A stretch of DNA of 20,465 nt from an uncultured Hungatella sp. (GCA_910588505.1 CAJUPQ010000066.1:1-20465), one strand, 5' to 3'. Numbered from the stretch's first letter, positions 1 through 8,122 are shown. Program-made: numbers and translations. The notes: generated by a model from the letters alone, not told the origin.

Positions 1-77
1 ATAGGTTCTGAAAGCCCCATGAAATAAGGGCTGAAGATTCCGAGAAGTTATAATAGTGAAAAAGGAGGAATAAAAAA

Positions 78-518
78 ATGAGATATGCATTTTACGGATG
101 GAATCACGGGGATGTTCCCCCGGTTACGGATGAGTATCAGGGGATCCATACGCCCAGGGACCTGTATGACGCCCTTTCGGACATCTGGTGCGAGTACACT
201 TGCGCGCCCAGGCTGCGAAAGGGGTGGAGCAGCGAGAACAAGACTCTGGGACAGTGCTCCATCACGGCTTTTCTTGCCCAGGATCTATTTGGGGGCAGAG
301 TTTATGGGATACTGCGTCCGGACGGCAATTACCATTGCTACAATGTGGTGGGGAACTGTGTGTTTGACCTGACCAGCGAGCAGTTTGGGGATGAGGCGCT
401 GTGCTATGAGGGCAATCCGGAGCAGTTCCGTGAAGTACACTTTGGCAAGGAGGAGAAGCGGCAAAGGTACGAGTATCTTAAGGATAAACTGCGGGAGCGG
501 TTTGGGAAGAAGGGATGA
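78..518 (+). CDS. YunG-like conserved protein
   Basis: This 146-residue soluble protein resembles the Bacillus YunG family, whose function is not established. The family-like motifs seen are WSSENKTLGQCSITA with a central Cys (about residues 50-64), a short HCYN motif about 25 residues later, and VFDLTSEQF (about 95-103). The order Cys, His, Asp fits a papain-like fold, but that is my inference from motif order. There is no signal peptide or membrane segment. The start is supported by AGGAGG at 63-68, nine bases before the ATG, and a TATAAT-like hexamer lies at 49-54 without a clear -35. It ends 3 bp before the restored stop of the convergent aldo/keto reductase remnant. Family assignment is fairly sure; biochemical role unknown. 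Confidence 0.72.
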   Translation: MRYAFYGWNHGDVPPVTDEYQGIHTPRDLYDALSDIWCEYTCAPRLRKGWSSENKTLGQCSITAFLAQDLFGGRVYGILRPDGNYHCYNVVGNCVFDLTSEQFGDEALCYEGNPEQFREVHFGKEEKRQRYEYLKDKLRERFGKKG

Positions 519-521
519 GGG

Positions 522-1021
522 TTATTTTGTCTTCTCTACAAAATCCTTCATAGCCTCAGAGATCTTAATCTGCTGGGGCATACTGCCTCACAGCTTCTGC
601 AGCCGATGCAGGCCGCAGGCCGTTTTTCCTCTGGAAGCGCCCTCATGGCCATAGGCGCGATAAAGCCGCCTTCTGTAAAGCAGTGTTCATTGTACAGGGC
701 CAGAAGGGACGGGATATCCAGGCCCTTGGGGCAGTGGGTGGTGCAGTAGCGGCACGCGGTGCAGGGAAGAACTTTCTTTTCAAGCATTTTGGCGGCAATT
801 CCAAGAAGTCCCTTCATCTCTTCATCTGTCAGGGGCTTCTCCTCCCGGAAGGTGTCGATGTTTTCCTTCAGCTGTTCAAAGTTGGACATGCCCGAGAGGG
901 TGACCGTCACTTCCGGAATCGTCTGGAGGAATCGGAACGCCCAGGCCGGAATCTCATACGTCTCTGCCTCCTGTTTTTCCTGTTTTACAGGTTCAAAAGA
1001 TATGTAGTAATATGCGGACAT
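522..1021 (-). pseudogene. Aldo/keto reductase with C-terminal 4Fe-4S domain, truncated and frameshifted
   Basis: Only the last third of a ferredoxin-type aldo/keto reductase survives. Visible are ISFEPVK (compare ISMEPVKGG in intact members), the strand-helix stretch around VTVTLSGMSNFEQLKENI, and two cysteine clusters, CTACRYCTTHCPKG and CIGCRSCEAVCP, which would bind two [4Fe-4S] clusters. The N-terminal TIM barrel, about 200-230 residues with the catalytic Asp/Tyr/Lys/His, is absent. Near the 3' end the frame breaks in a G run at 575-578 (plus strand). Adding one base restores CPQQIKISEAMKDFV and a stop at 522-524; without it the frame ends at 548. The ATG at 1021 is probably not an authentic start. 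Two independent lesions suggest decay, although the frameshift alone could be a sequencing error. Confidence 0.78.
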
Positions 1022-1059
1022 AGTATCACGACCGCTTGAACCTGGCGTAACAGTATTTG

Positions 1060-1078
1060 TATTGTACGACTATTGTAC
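1060..1078. repeat. 8-bp direct repeat, 11-bp period
   Basis: TATTGTAC occurs at 1060-1067 and again at 1071-1078, one helical turn apart, and is followed by TATAAG. The spacing is typical of tandem operator half-sites, but the nearest gene is a decayed reductase, so the site may be a leftover regulatory sequence or chance. Confidence 0.3.
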
Positions 1079-1238
1079 TATAAGGCAGCCGGGAAAGTAA
1101 AATGCTTTTTAGGCAGGGCGCGGCATACCTTTTAAGTATGCCAGTTTTCCAAAGAGCTGCAGTCAGGGCCCAGCGGCTGCATTCTTCCTGAAACTTTTTA
1201 TCTGGACAGAGGAAAAAGCGCAAGGGGAATAAGGTCGA

Positions 1239-1436
1239 TTGAGCCTTGCGGATATAGACATAAAATCATATAATAGACCTGTATCCAACGTGTACGACGC
1301 ATACCCCATGGGAAACAATGCTTATGGGGAGGGGGAGTCTTCCCTGGAGGACACGGCAAAGGCGGCCCTTGGGGGCAAGCGCGTATTGATAGAGAAATCC
1401 AAAAGAAAACAGGAAAGGAAGCATATGAAATCATGA
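1239..1436 (+). pseudogene. Likely 3' remnant of an AAA-ATPase-like / PD-(D/E)XK gene
   Basis: This short open frame contains ESSLEDTAKAALGGKRVLIEK. The segment at 1341-1394 matches two separated pieces of the C-terminus of the AAA-ATPase-like protein encoded at 11814-13523: SLEDTANGAL and, 30 residues later, GKKVLIKEY. The simplest reading is that the last part of a related gene survives here with an in-frame internal deletion of about 29 codons. Upstream residues do not resemble the family and no proper start is present, so it is unlikely to make a working protein. It overlaps the next gene by 4 bp. The match is short, so certainty is moderate. Confidence 0.5.
1246..1274 (+). promoter_or_regulatory. 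Candidate promoter for the oxidoreductase transcript
   Basis: TTGCGG (1246-1251) and TATAAT (1269-1274) are separated by 17 bp. The -10 is perfect but the -35 is weak (3 of 6). It is the best sigma-A-like site upstream of the gene at 1433 and would give a leader of about 150 bases containing the remnant frame. Confidence 0.38.
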
Positions 1437-2461
1437 CAGACAACAAACTGGTATTAGCTTATATTGGCAATGGAAAAAGCGCCAACCGTTACCACATTCC
1501 TTATGTGCTTCAGAGGCAGGATAACTTTACGGTCAAAACCATCTTTTCCCCGCGTATCCACCACGATGTCTGGGCGCGGCTGGACGGGGTGTACTATACG
1601 GAGAACCCAGAGGATGTATTTGGAGACCCCGAGATTGATCTGGTGGTGGTAAGCACCCAGATGAGCCTTCATTATGAGTACACAAAGCGGGCCCTTGAAA
1701 GCGGGAAACACTGTCTCTGCGAAAAGCCGTTTATGGAGACAAAGGCCCAGGCACAGGAGCTCTTTGATCTGGCAGAGAAAAAGGGACTGTACTGTTCGGC
1801 CTATCAGAACCGCCGCTATGACAGCGATTTTCTGACTGTGCAGAAGGTGATCGAGAGCGGAATGCTGGGGGAGCTTTTAGAGGTGGAGATGCACTACGAC
1901 TATTACCGGCCCGAGGTGCCGGAGAGGGCGGTTTTCAGCCCTTACTCCTCCTACCTTTACGGTCACGGCTGCCATACCCTGGATCAGGTTATCAGTTATT
2001 TTGGAAAACCCAATGGGATCCGGTATGATGTGCGGCAGCTTTTAGGACAGGGCCGCATGAACGATTATTTTGACATTGACCTGTATTACAAAACCATGAA
2101 AGTGTCGGTAAAATCCAGCTATTTCCGGGTAAAGAGCCGACCAAGGTTTGTGGTTTACGGCAAAAGGGGCATGTTTGTGAAAGAGACGGAGGACCGCCAG
2201 GAAGAGCACTTAAAACTGTTTTATATGCCCGGACAGCCGAGGTTCGGGCTGGATGAGCCGAGACATTATGGGGTGCTGACTTACTATGACCAGGACGGCG
2301 GGTTCCATGAGGAGAAGGTGTCAAGCTTGGCTGGGGATTACGGGCGTGTTTACGATGATATTTATGAATGCATTGTAAATGGGAAGGAACCGGTCATCAA
2401 ATCGTGGCAGACTCTGTTCCAGATGGAGATGCTGGAGGAGGGGATAAGGAATCTGAGGTAA
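1433..2461 (+). CDS. Gfo/Idh/MocA family oxidoreductase, YhhX-like
   Basis: This is a predicted NAD(P)-dependent oxidoreductase of 342 residues. The N-terminal Rossmann half starts with AYIGNGKSANRYHIPYVL and carries the family EKP motif in HCLCEKPFMETKAQA (about residues 93-107). The C-terminal half (from about residue 120) is the alpha/beta substrate-binding domain, with QNRRYDSDFLTVQKVIESG and DYGRVYDDIYECI. The whole length and several blocks, such as GKS..RYH.PYVL, YQNRR.DS and GDYGRVYD, recall Escherichia coli YhhX (345 residues), whose substrate is not settled. The start at 1433 follows GGAAG with 11 bases spacing. The gene overlaps the upstream remnant and converges on the YihY-like gene. 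Family is certain; substrate is not. Confidence 0.9.
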   Translation: MTDNKLVLAYIGNGKSANRYHIPYVLQRQDNFTVKTIFSPRIHHDVWARLDGVYYTENPEDVFGDPEIDLVVVSTQMSLHYEYTKRALESGKHCLCEKPFMETKAQAQELFDLAEKKGLYCSAYQNRRYDSDFLTVQKVIESGMLGELLEVEMHYDYYRPEVPERAVFSPYSSYLYGHGCHTLDQVISYFGKPNGIRYDVRQLLGQGRMNDYFDIDLYYKTMKVSVKSSYFRVKSRPRFVVYGKRGMFVKETEDRQEEHLKLFYMPGQPRFGLDEPRHYGVLTYYDQDGGFHEEKVSSLAGDYGRVYDDIYECIVNGKEPVIKSWQTLFQMEMLEEGIRNLR

Positions 2462-2504
2462 TGGGGGATTGAGGGATTCTGCCGGATAGCGCGATAAAAG
2501 CGGG

Positions 2505-2538
2505 GCGGTGTGCCGTTTTCATTTAAACGGTGTACCGC
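2505..2538 (+). terminator. Hairpin at convergent 3' ends
   Basis: A 14-bp stem (2505-2518 with 2525-2538, loop TCATTT) forms on the plus-strand transcript using three G-U pairs. On the minus strand those become mismatches. It covers the stop of the YihY-like gene and lies 43 bp past the oxidoreductase stop. No U-run follows, so terminator activity is uncertain. Confidence 0.35.
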
Positions 2539-3341
2539 TCCAGGTGATAATTGAGTTCAGCCCCGATGAGAAGGATGCAGATACAGATATAAAGCCACAG
2601 CATCAGGACCACCACAGCGGTCAGGCTTCCGTACATGTAGGAGTAATTGCTGAAATTATTAAAATAGATGGAAAACAGGCCGGAGAACACGATCCACCCC
2701 AGGGTGGAGAACATGGCTCCGGGAAGCTGGCTTTTTAAGCTGTGGCGGCGAAAAGGCACCAGGGTGTAGAGTCCCGCGAACACAACGACCAGTATGAACA
2801 GGGCCAAAAAGGACCTAAGGCTGATCACATACCGGGTAAATCCTGACACCACGGGAAAAATCCGAAGGATCAGCCGCTGAAGGCTGGTACCCAGGACCAG
2901 TAGCAGGAGGCTGGCAATGCAGGCCACCACAAACAAAATGGTGTAGCCGGAGCAGATCAGCCGCCGCATAATGTAACCTCTGGGCTGAGGGCTTTCGTAG
3001 ACCCGGTTTAGGCCCCGCTCAATGCCCAGCATCCCCCTGGAGGCGGACCATATGGCCACAATGGCGCTTATGGACACCACGGTTGCAGGGGACTTCATGT
3101 ACAGTTCATCTACGATCCCCACCACCAGGGAGTCCAGCATATCCGGCATGATGGACACCAGAAGCTCTAAAAGATCCGACTTATTGACAGCCGGGATGAA
3201 CTGGATCAGGGTCAGAAGGAGCATAATAAAAGGAAAAAAAGATATGACAATAAAGAATGAGGCCTGAGCGGCATAGACCGTCACCTCATCTTTTTTATAT
3301 TTATCAAAGATTCGTTTGCCTTGTACCAGAAGAGAGATCAT
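2523..3341 (-). CDS. YihY/BrkB family integral membrane protein
   Basis: A polytopic membrane protein of 272 residues from the preferred start. The sequence shows a short amphipathic N-terminus with DEVTVYAAQASFFIVISFFPFIMLLL, then about six hydrophobic segments. Between segments lies the family-like block IWSASRGMLGIERGLNRVYE. The C-terminal region ends with MYGSLTAVVVLMLWLYICICILLIGAEL, characteristic of YihY/BrkB (formerly, and wrongly, annotated as RNase BN). Function is poorly known; transport or envelope roles have been proposed. I chose the ATG at 3341 because AGGCAGGAACTG lies directly upstream. A longer frame to a TTG at 3422 (299 residues) or an ATG at 3395 lacks a ribosome binding site. 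It diverges from the radical SAM gene at 3562. Confidence 0.88.
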   Translation of the reverse strand: MISLLVQGKRIFDKYKKDEVTVYAAQASFFIVISFFPFIMLLLTLIQFIPAVNKSDLLELLVSIMPDMLDSLVVGIVDELYMKSPATVVSISAIVAIWSASRGMLGIERGLNRVYESPQPRGYIMRRLICSGYTILFVVACIASLLLLVLGTSLQRLILRIFPVVSGFTRYVISLRSFLALFILVVVFAGLYTLVPFRRHSLKSQLPGAMFSTLGWIVFSGLFSIYFNNFSNYSYMYGSLTAVVVLMLWLYICICILLIGAELNYHLERYTV

Positions 3342-3460
3342 CAGTTCCTGCCTTTCTCTTAGTTCTTTCAAGTCTGTTTTTATGTATCTTAGCATGAGTT
3401 TGGGAAAATGGCAAGACAGCAAAAAGGCCTGTTATAGTAAGCATCCATAGTTTAATTTCA

Positions 3461-3489
3461 TGGACTTTAGCCTTGTAATGTGGTATACT
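3461..3489 (+). promoter_or_regulatory. Extended -10 promoter for the radical SAM operon
   Basis: TGGACT (3461-3466), a 17-bp spacer and TATACT (3484-3489) preceded by TGG form an extended -10 sigma-A-type promoter. It could drive the plus-strand run from 3562 through the MFS, ABC and TatD genes, which has no internal gap large enough for an obvious second promoter. Confidence 0.55.
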
Positions 3490-3561
3490 CCAAATCAAAC
3501 AAGGCCGGGAAGAGGATGTGACGGCATGTGGCGTATCAATGATTAAGAATATGGAGATAAT

Positions 3562-4455
3562 ATGGAGTATATTCCTGCAAAGACCATTGTGACAAAGACA
3601 AAGAGCAGCAGCTGGTTTGGCATTGACTATAATATGAATATTTACAAGGGCTGCTGTCATGGATGTATCTACTGCGACAGCCGCTCGGAGTGCTATCAGA
3701 TCAGGGATTTTGACACGGTCCGGGCCAAGGAGAACGCTCTGGCGATCATCCGGGACGACCTGCGCCGGAAAACGGGAAAAGGAGTGGTGGGCATGGGGGC
3801 TATGAGCGACCCCTACAATCCCTTTGAGAAAGAGCTTCTCCTGACCAGGCATGCCCTGGAGCTGATCGACGCTTTCGGGTTCGGCGCTTCGGCGGCAACC
3901 AAGAGCACTCTGATGCTGCGGGATATGGATATTTTTGAGAGCATAAAAGAGCATTCCCCGGTGCTGTGCAAGGTGACTGTCACCACCACGGACCGGGAGA
4001 TGGCAGGGAAGATTGAGCCGGGAGCGCCGCCCCCAAAGGAGCGCCTTGACATGGTGGCCGCTTTAAATGACCGGGGGATCTTTGCCGGTGTCCTGCTGAT
4101 GCCGGTGCTGCCTTTTCTGGAGGATTGCGAGGACAACATTCTGTCTGTGGTGAGGGAGGCCCATAATGCGGGGGCAAGGTTTATCTACTGCGCCATGGGC
4201 ATGACCCTGCGGGGAGAGCAGAGAGAGTGGTATTATGACAAGCTAAGGGAACTGTTTGGCGGCCGGGATCTGGTGGGGCAGTACATGCGGACTTACGGGA
4301 ACCGGTATGAATGTCCCAGCCCAAGGGCCAGGAAACTGTGGGGCATATTCACAAAGGAGTGCCAGAAGTTCGGTATCCTATATGACATGAAGGATATCAT
4401 ACACGCGTATAAGAGAAGATATGAGGTCACACAGCTCAGCCTGTTCGATCTGTAG
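3562..4455 (+). CDS. SPL family radical SAM protein
   Basis: This 297-residue protein has the radical SAM cluster motif CCHGCIYC, giving C31-x3-C35-x2-C38, which binds the [4Fe-4S] cluster that cleaves S-adenosylmethionine. The following DSRSECYQ, GMGAMSDPYNPFEKE and KVTVTTTD segments are typical of the spore photoproduct lyase-like (SPL/Rv2578c-type) radical SAM group rather than of SplB itself. It lacks the SplB-specific C-terminal context, so I do not assign DNA repair. The start is fixed by GGAG at 3553-3556, five bases before the ATG. It lies 12 bp upstream of the MFS gene, so the two are probably co-transcribed. The reaction and substrate are unknown. Confidence 0.87.
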   Translation: MEYIPAKTIVTKTKSSSWFGIDYNMNIYKGCCHGCIYCDSRSECYQIRDFDTVRAKENALAIIRDDLRRKTGKGVVGMGAMSDPYNPFEKELLLTRHALELIDAFGFGASAATKSTLMLRDMDIFESIKEHSPVLCKVTVTTTDREMAGKIEPGAPPPKERLDMVAALNDRGIFAGVLLMPVLPFLEDCEDNILSVVREAHNAGARFIYCAMGMTLRGEQREWYYDKLRELFGGRDLVGQYMRTYGNRYECPSPRARKLWGIFTKECQKFGILYDMKDIIHAYKRRYEVTQLSLFDL

Positions 4456-4467
4456 AATGGAGGTAAT

Positions 4468-5724
4468 ATGGAAGGGAAAATGACGAAACTGGAGAAATAC
4501 TGGATCCTTTACGATGTAGGAAACTCAGCCTTTGTGCTCCTGGTGTCCACCATCCTGCCTATTTATTTTAATTATCTGGCAGGGCTGGGCGGGGTGTCGG
4601 AGGTGGACGCTCTGGCTTTCTGGGGATACGCGGCGTCAGTGTCCACCCTTTTGGTGGCGTTTGTGGGGCCTGTGCTGGGGACCATGGCAGATACCAAAGG
4701 GTATAAGAAGCCGATCTTTACAATCTGTATGGCAGTGGGGGCTACAGGGTGCGCGGCTCTGGCCCTGCCAGTGTCCTGGAGCGTGTTTCTGGTTATTTTT
4801 GTCATAGCCAAGGTGGGGTATTCTGCCAGTCTGATCTTTTATGACGCCATGCTGTCCGATGTGACAGAGCCGGGGCGGATGGATCAGGTCTCCTCCCAGG
4901 GGTACGCGTGGGGGTATATTGGCAGCTGTGTGCCTTTTGTGATCAGCCTTGGGTTTGTGCTGGGCAATGAGGCCATAGGAATCTCCATGTCCGCTGCCAT
5001 GGCCATCGCGTTTTTCATAAACGCCGGGTGGTGGCTTGCCATGACCATGCCTCTCCTTAGAACATACCGGCAGAACCATGGGGTGGCAAAAAAAGAGCAT
5101 GTGGTGACGGAGAGCTTTGGAAGGCTGTTTCGGATCCTGGGAGATATTAAAAAGGAGCGGAAGATCTTCCTGTTTCTGGTGGCGTTTTTCTTCTATATTG
5201 ACGGGGTATACACCATCATCGAGATGGCCACAGCCTATGGCAGCGCCATCGGGCTGGATACCCAGGGGCTTTTGCTGGCCCTTCTGGTGACCCAGATCGT
5301 GGCTTTTCCCTGTGCCATCTTCTTTGGGAAGGCGGCGAAAAAGTACAAGAACACTACCCTGATCAAGGTCTGCATTGTGTGTTACTTCTGCATCGCTCTT
5401 TTTGCCATTCAGCTGGATAAACAGTGGGAGTTCTGGTTTCTGGCGGTGTGCGTGGGCATGTTCCAGGGCGGGATCCAGGCCCTGTCAAGGTCGTATTTCG
5501 CAAGTATCATCCCGCCGGAAAAGTCCGGGGAGTTTTTTGGGATCTTTGATATCTGCGGAAAGGGCGCGTCCTTTATCGGCACGGCCCTGGTGGGAGTTAT
5601 CACCCAGGCAACCGGAAACCCCGGCATGGGAGTGGGGATGCTGGCAGCGCTTTTTGCCATAGGCTTTGGGGTATTTGGAGTAGCGGCCAAGGAGTCCCCG
5701 AAAAGGAAGGGAGCAGGTGAATGA
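4468..5724 (+). CDS. MFS transporter, UMF1/ATG22-like family
   Basis: A 418-residue major facilitator protein with about twelve transmembrane segments. The N-terminus KLEKYWILYDVGNSAFVLLVSTILPIYF is the hallmark of the UMF1 group related to yeast vacuolar effluxer Atg22. GTMADTKGYKKPIF after the second/third segment corresponds to the MFS loop 2-3 motif. The C-terminal half contains GMFQGGIQALSRSYFASIIPPEKSGEFFGIFD, also characteristic. Substrates of bacterial members are not established; small metabolites such as amino acids are plausible only by analogy. GGAGG at 4459-4463 precedes the ATG. The stop overlaps the start of the ABC permease by 8 bp, which suggests translational coupling. Confidence 0.9.
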   Translation: MEGKMTKLEKYWILYDVGNSAFVLLVSTILPIYFNYLAGLGGVSEVDALAFWGYAASVSTLLVAFVGPVLGTMADTKGYKKPIFTICMAVGATGCAALALPVSWSVFLVIFVIAKVGYSASLIFYDAMLSDVTEPGRMDQVSSQGYAWGYIGSCVPFVISLGFVLGNEAIGISMSAAMAIAFFINAGWWLAMTMPLLRTYRQNHGVAKKEHVVTESFGRLFRILGDIKKERKIFLFLVAFFFYIDGVYTIIEMATAYGSAIGLDTQGLLLALLVTQIVAFPCAIFFGKAAKKYKNTTLIKVCIVCYFCIALFAIQLDKQWEFWFLAVCVGMFQGGIQALSRSYFASIIPPEKSGEFFGIFDICGKGASFIGTALVGVITQATGNPGMGVGMLAALFAIGFGVFGVAAKESPKRKGAGE

Positions 5725-6481
5725 GATGAAAAGCGGCGGGACAAATGATGTGGCGCCTGTTGCGGTGACAGCGGGGATCGTGGCTGTGTGGGAATTGGCG
5801 GTGGTGATCTTTCAGATCCCCGGGTATGTGCTGCCTTCTCCCATCCAGGTGGCGGCTGCCTTGATCCAGGAAAGAGGAACACTGGCCAGTCACGGGTTGG
5901 TGACTGTGGCGGAGGCGCTGACCGGCATCGCCATATCCCTGGTGTTTGCGGTGATCTTAGGAGTGGTCATGGACTGTTTTCCCCTGGCCCGCCGGGGGAT
6001 CTACCCGATCCTGGTGGCGACCCAGACCGTGCCTATGATCGTTATGGCTCCGATCCTGATCATCTACATGGGGTTTGGCGTGGGGCCTAAGATTCTTACT
6101 GTTGTTCTGATGTGCTTTTTTCCGGTGGCTGTCAGCTTCTGCGACGGCTTAGCCCAGGTTGATGAGGAGTATGTGAACCTGGTTAGGTCCTACGGGGCAG
6201 GCAGGTGGAAAGCCTACCGTCTGGTGAAGATCCCGGCTTCCGTGCCGGCGCTGATCTCCGGGCTCAAAGTGGCGGCCACCTACAGCATAAGCGGCGCTGT
6301 AGTTGGAGAGTGGATCGGAGCCCAGAAAGGGCTGGGGTATTACCTGCTGCGGGTGAAAAACGGTTACATGCTTGACAAGGTGTTTGCCTGTGTGGCGGTG
6401 ATCGTGTTTTTAAGCCTGTGCATGAACGGGGTCATCCGGCTGTACCAGCGCATGGCTCTGCCCTATCTCAAGGGAAAATAG
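5717..6481 (+). CDS. ABC transporter permease, SsuC/TauC/ThiX-like
   Basis: This is an inner-membrane permease of 254 residues with about six hydrophobic segments. It carries the canonical cytoplasmic coupling (EAA-type) loop LVRSYGAGRWKAYRLVKIPASVPALISGLKVAATYSISGAVVGEW near residues 155-200. This pattern belongs to the BPD_transp_1 group that includes sulfonate, taurine, nitrate and thiamine-precursor importers. A GTG at 5717 overlaps the MFS stop; an ATG at 5726 is the alternative, and AGGGAG at 5708-5713 fits the GTG. The ATPase follows after 28 bp. No substrate-binding protein is encoded nearby, so the substrate cannot be named from context. A thiamine-precursor (ThiX-like) role is possible but unsupported; no TPP riboswitch was seen. 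Confidence 0.88.
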   Translation: MNEMKSGGTNDVAPVAVTAGIVAVWELAVVIFQIPGYVLPSPIQVAAALIQERGTLASHGLVTVAEALTGIAISLVFAVILGVVMDCFPLARRGIYPILVATQTVPMIVMAPILIIYMGFGVGPKILTVVLMCFFPVAVSFCDGLAQVDEEYVNLVRSYGAGRWKAYRLVKIPASVPALISGLKVAATYSISGAVVGEWIGAQKGLGYYLLRVKNGYMLDKVFACVAVIVFLSLCMNGVIRLYQRMALPYLKGK

Positions 6482-6509
6482 CTGCAAAAATACATATTGT
6501 GAGGGAAAG

Positions 6510-7238
6510 ATGAAGCTGAGCGTAGAAAAACTGGCGTTTTCGTATGAGGGCAGGAAAATCCTGGATCAGATGGGATTTTTTGTGAGACAAGGGGAGTTTG
6601 TCAGCCTCCTGGGACCTTCGGGATGCGGCAAGTCCACTATTTTAAAGATCCTGACAGGGGTGTTGACGCCGGAGGACGGCCAGGTCTTGGTAGATGGAAG
6701 ACAGATCCGGGGGGTGACGGAGTTATTTGCTTATATGCCCCAAAATGACCTTCTGTTTCCCTGGAAGACGATCCTGGACAATGTGTGTCTCTACGGGTAT
6801 GTCCACGGGGATCTACAGGCAATGAGGAGGGAGGCCAGGGAGAATTTTTCCGTGTTCGGCCTTTCGGGGTATGAGGATAAGTACCCGTCCCAGCTTTCAG
6901 GAGGCATGAGACAGAGAGCGGCATTTTTGAGGACGGCTCTGTGCCGGGCAGATATCCTTCTTTTAGACGAACCCTTTGGCGCTCTGGACGTGATCACCAG
7001 AGGGGAAATGCAGGACTGGCTGGTGAATATGCGCAGACGGCTTAACAAGACTGTGCTTCTGGTGACCCATGACATGGACGAGGCTATCTACCTTTCGGAC
7101 CGGATCCTGATCCTCAACGGGTCGCCGGCAAGGATCACAGGGGAGATCGCCATTGAGGAGAAGGAGCGGGGGAGAGAGTGGCTTTACGGGCAGGGGGATT
7201 TGAGAAAGGAGATCCATGGAAAGATTATGGGCAAGTGA
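6510..7238 (+). CDS. ABC transporter ATP-binding protein, SsuB/TauB/ThiZ-like
   Basis: The nucleotide-binding subunit for the preceding permease, 242 residues. All motors are intact: Walker A GPSGCGKST (35-43), Q-loop Gln78 in YMPQNDLLFPW, signature LSGGMRQR (129-136), Walker B ILLLDEPF with D153/E154, and the H-loop His187 in LVTHDMDEA. The PQNDLLFPW motif is typical of the sulfonate/nitrate/thiamine-precursor importer ATPases. The ATG is preceded by GAGGGAAAG. The last 23 bp overlap the TatD gene in another frame, indicating one transcript. Assignment to an importer follows from the permease type. Confidence 0.92.
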   Translation: MKLSVEKLAFSYEGRKILDQMGFFVRQGEFVSLLGPSGCGKSTILKILTGVLTPEDGQVLVDGRQIRGVTELFAYMPQNDLLFPWKTILDNVCLYGYVHGDLQAMRREARENFSVFGLSGYEDKYPSQLSGGMRQRAAFLRTALCRADILLLDEPFGALDVITRGEMQDWLVNMRRRLNKTVLLVTHDMDEAIYLSDRILILNGSPARITGEIAIEEKERGREWLYGQGDLRKEIHGKIMGK

Positions 7239-8073
7239 TGGGAGAAATGGGATCGGAGAGGAGTTAAGCGATGCCCACACCCATATGGGGACAGTAAAAG
7301 AGCGGCAGGAACGGGAGGAGGCAGGAATTGTCAGCTTAGTCTGCCTTTCCACGCCAGAGGAGGCCAGGGAGGCATTTTCGGGGAAATGGACATATCTGAT
7401 CCCTACTTGCGGGGTCCACCCGTGGCATGCGCACAGGCAGGAGGTGGAAAGTCTGCTGGAGTGGATGGAACAGTGTCCAGTGATCGGGGAGATCGGCATG
7501 GACAGCGTGTGGTGCCAGGTGCCTCTCCATACGCAGAGACAGGTGTTTGAAAAGCAGCTTGCCCTGGCCGGCGTGTGGAGGAAACCGGTGATCCTTCACA
7601 CAAAAGGCCGGGAACAGGCCATTGCCCGGATCATCAGAACATATCCCAACCGCTATCTGGTCCACTGGTATTCCTGTCAGGAGCATCTGGAGGACTATCT
7701 GGACCTTGACTGTTATTTTTCTATAGGGCCGGATGTGTGGTGGAACGAGGCAGTGGCCCAGGTGGTGAAAAAAGTGCCCCGACACCGCCTTCTTGTGGAG
7801 ACGGACGGCCTTGATTCGGTCAGGTGGGCTTTTGAGGAAGGGCGACGGGTTCTGGGGAAGAGAGGAAAAGATTCCCTGACAGCCGCGGATCCGGATGGAC
7901 ATCTTCCGCCATGGGACGAATCGGCAGAGGAGTTTTGGAAAAACGCCGGTGTTTTGGAGGCTCTGACAGTTACTGTGGAATGGGCGGCGAAAATCCTGGG
8001 CATGGCGGCAGGGGAAGCGGGAGCTATGTTTAAGGAGAACCTTGTGAATGGATTTCTGGGTGGAAAAGTCTGA
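7216..8073 (+). CDS. TatD family metal-dependent hydrolase
   Basis: A 285-residue member of the TatD amidohydrolase-superfamily nucleases. Metal ligands are recognisable: DAHTH (His21, His23), the Glu in PVIGEIGMD, His in VILHTKGREQA, His in LVHWYSC, and the Asp in LLVETDGLD. The CGVHPWHA block is also family-typical. Family members act as metal-dependent DNases or quality-control hydrolases. The start at 7216 has AAGGAGA immediately upstream and overlaps the ABC ATPase by 23 bp. An extra stretch around 210-235 (RRVLGKRGKDSLTAADPDGHLP) looks like an insertion between the last ligand and the C-terminal helices. The link to the transporter is positional; no shared pathway is evident. Confidence 0.88.
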   Translation: MERLWASDGRNGIGEELSDAHTHMGTVKERQEREEAGIVSLVCLSTPEEAREAFSGKWTYLIPTCGVHPWHAHRQEVESLLEWMEQCPVIGEIGMDSVWCQVPLHTQRQVFEKQLALAGVWRKPVILHTKGREQAIARIIRTYPNRYLVHWYSCQEHLEDYLDLDCYFSIGPDVWWNEAVAQVVKKVPRHRLLVETDGLDSVRWAFEEGRRVLGKRGKDSLTAADPDGHLPPWDESAEEFWKNAGVLEALTVTVEWAAKILGMAAGEAGAMFKENLVNGFLGGKV

Positions 8074-8122
8074 AAATAAAAAAAGATTCCTCCAAATAAA
8101 AAAATCCCCTTACATAGGGAGG

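Noticed and set aside
5409..5882. Minus-strand frame opposite the MFS/permease junction
   Set aside because: Proline- and serine-rich shadow frame opposite two solid membrane-protein genes.
6482..6509. Possible riboswitch (e.g. TPP) for the ABC importer
   Set aside because: The gap is only 28 bases and no TPP core motif was seen there or ahead of 3562.
7336..7902. Minus-strand frame of 188 codons opposite the TatD gene
   Set aside because: Opposes metal-ligand motifs of TatD; no independent support.
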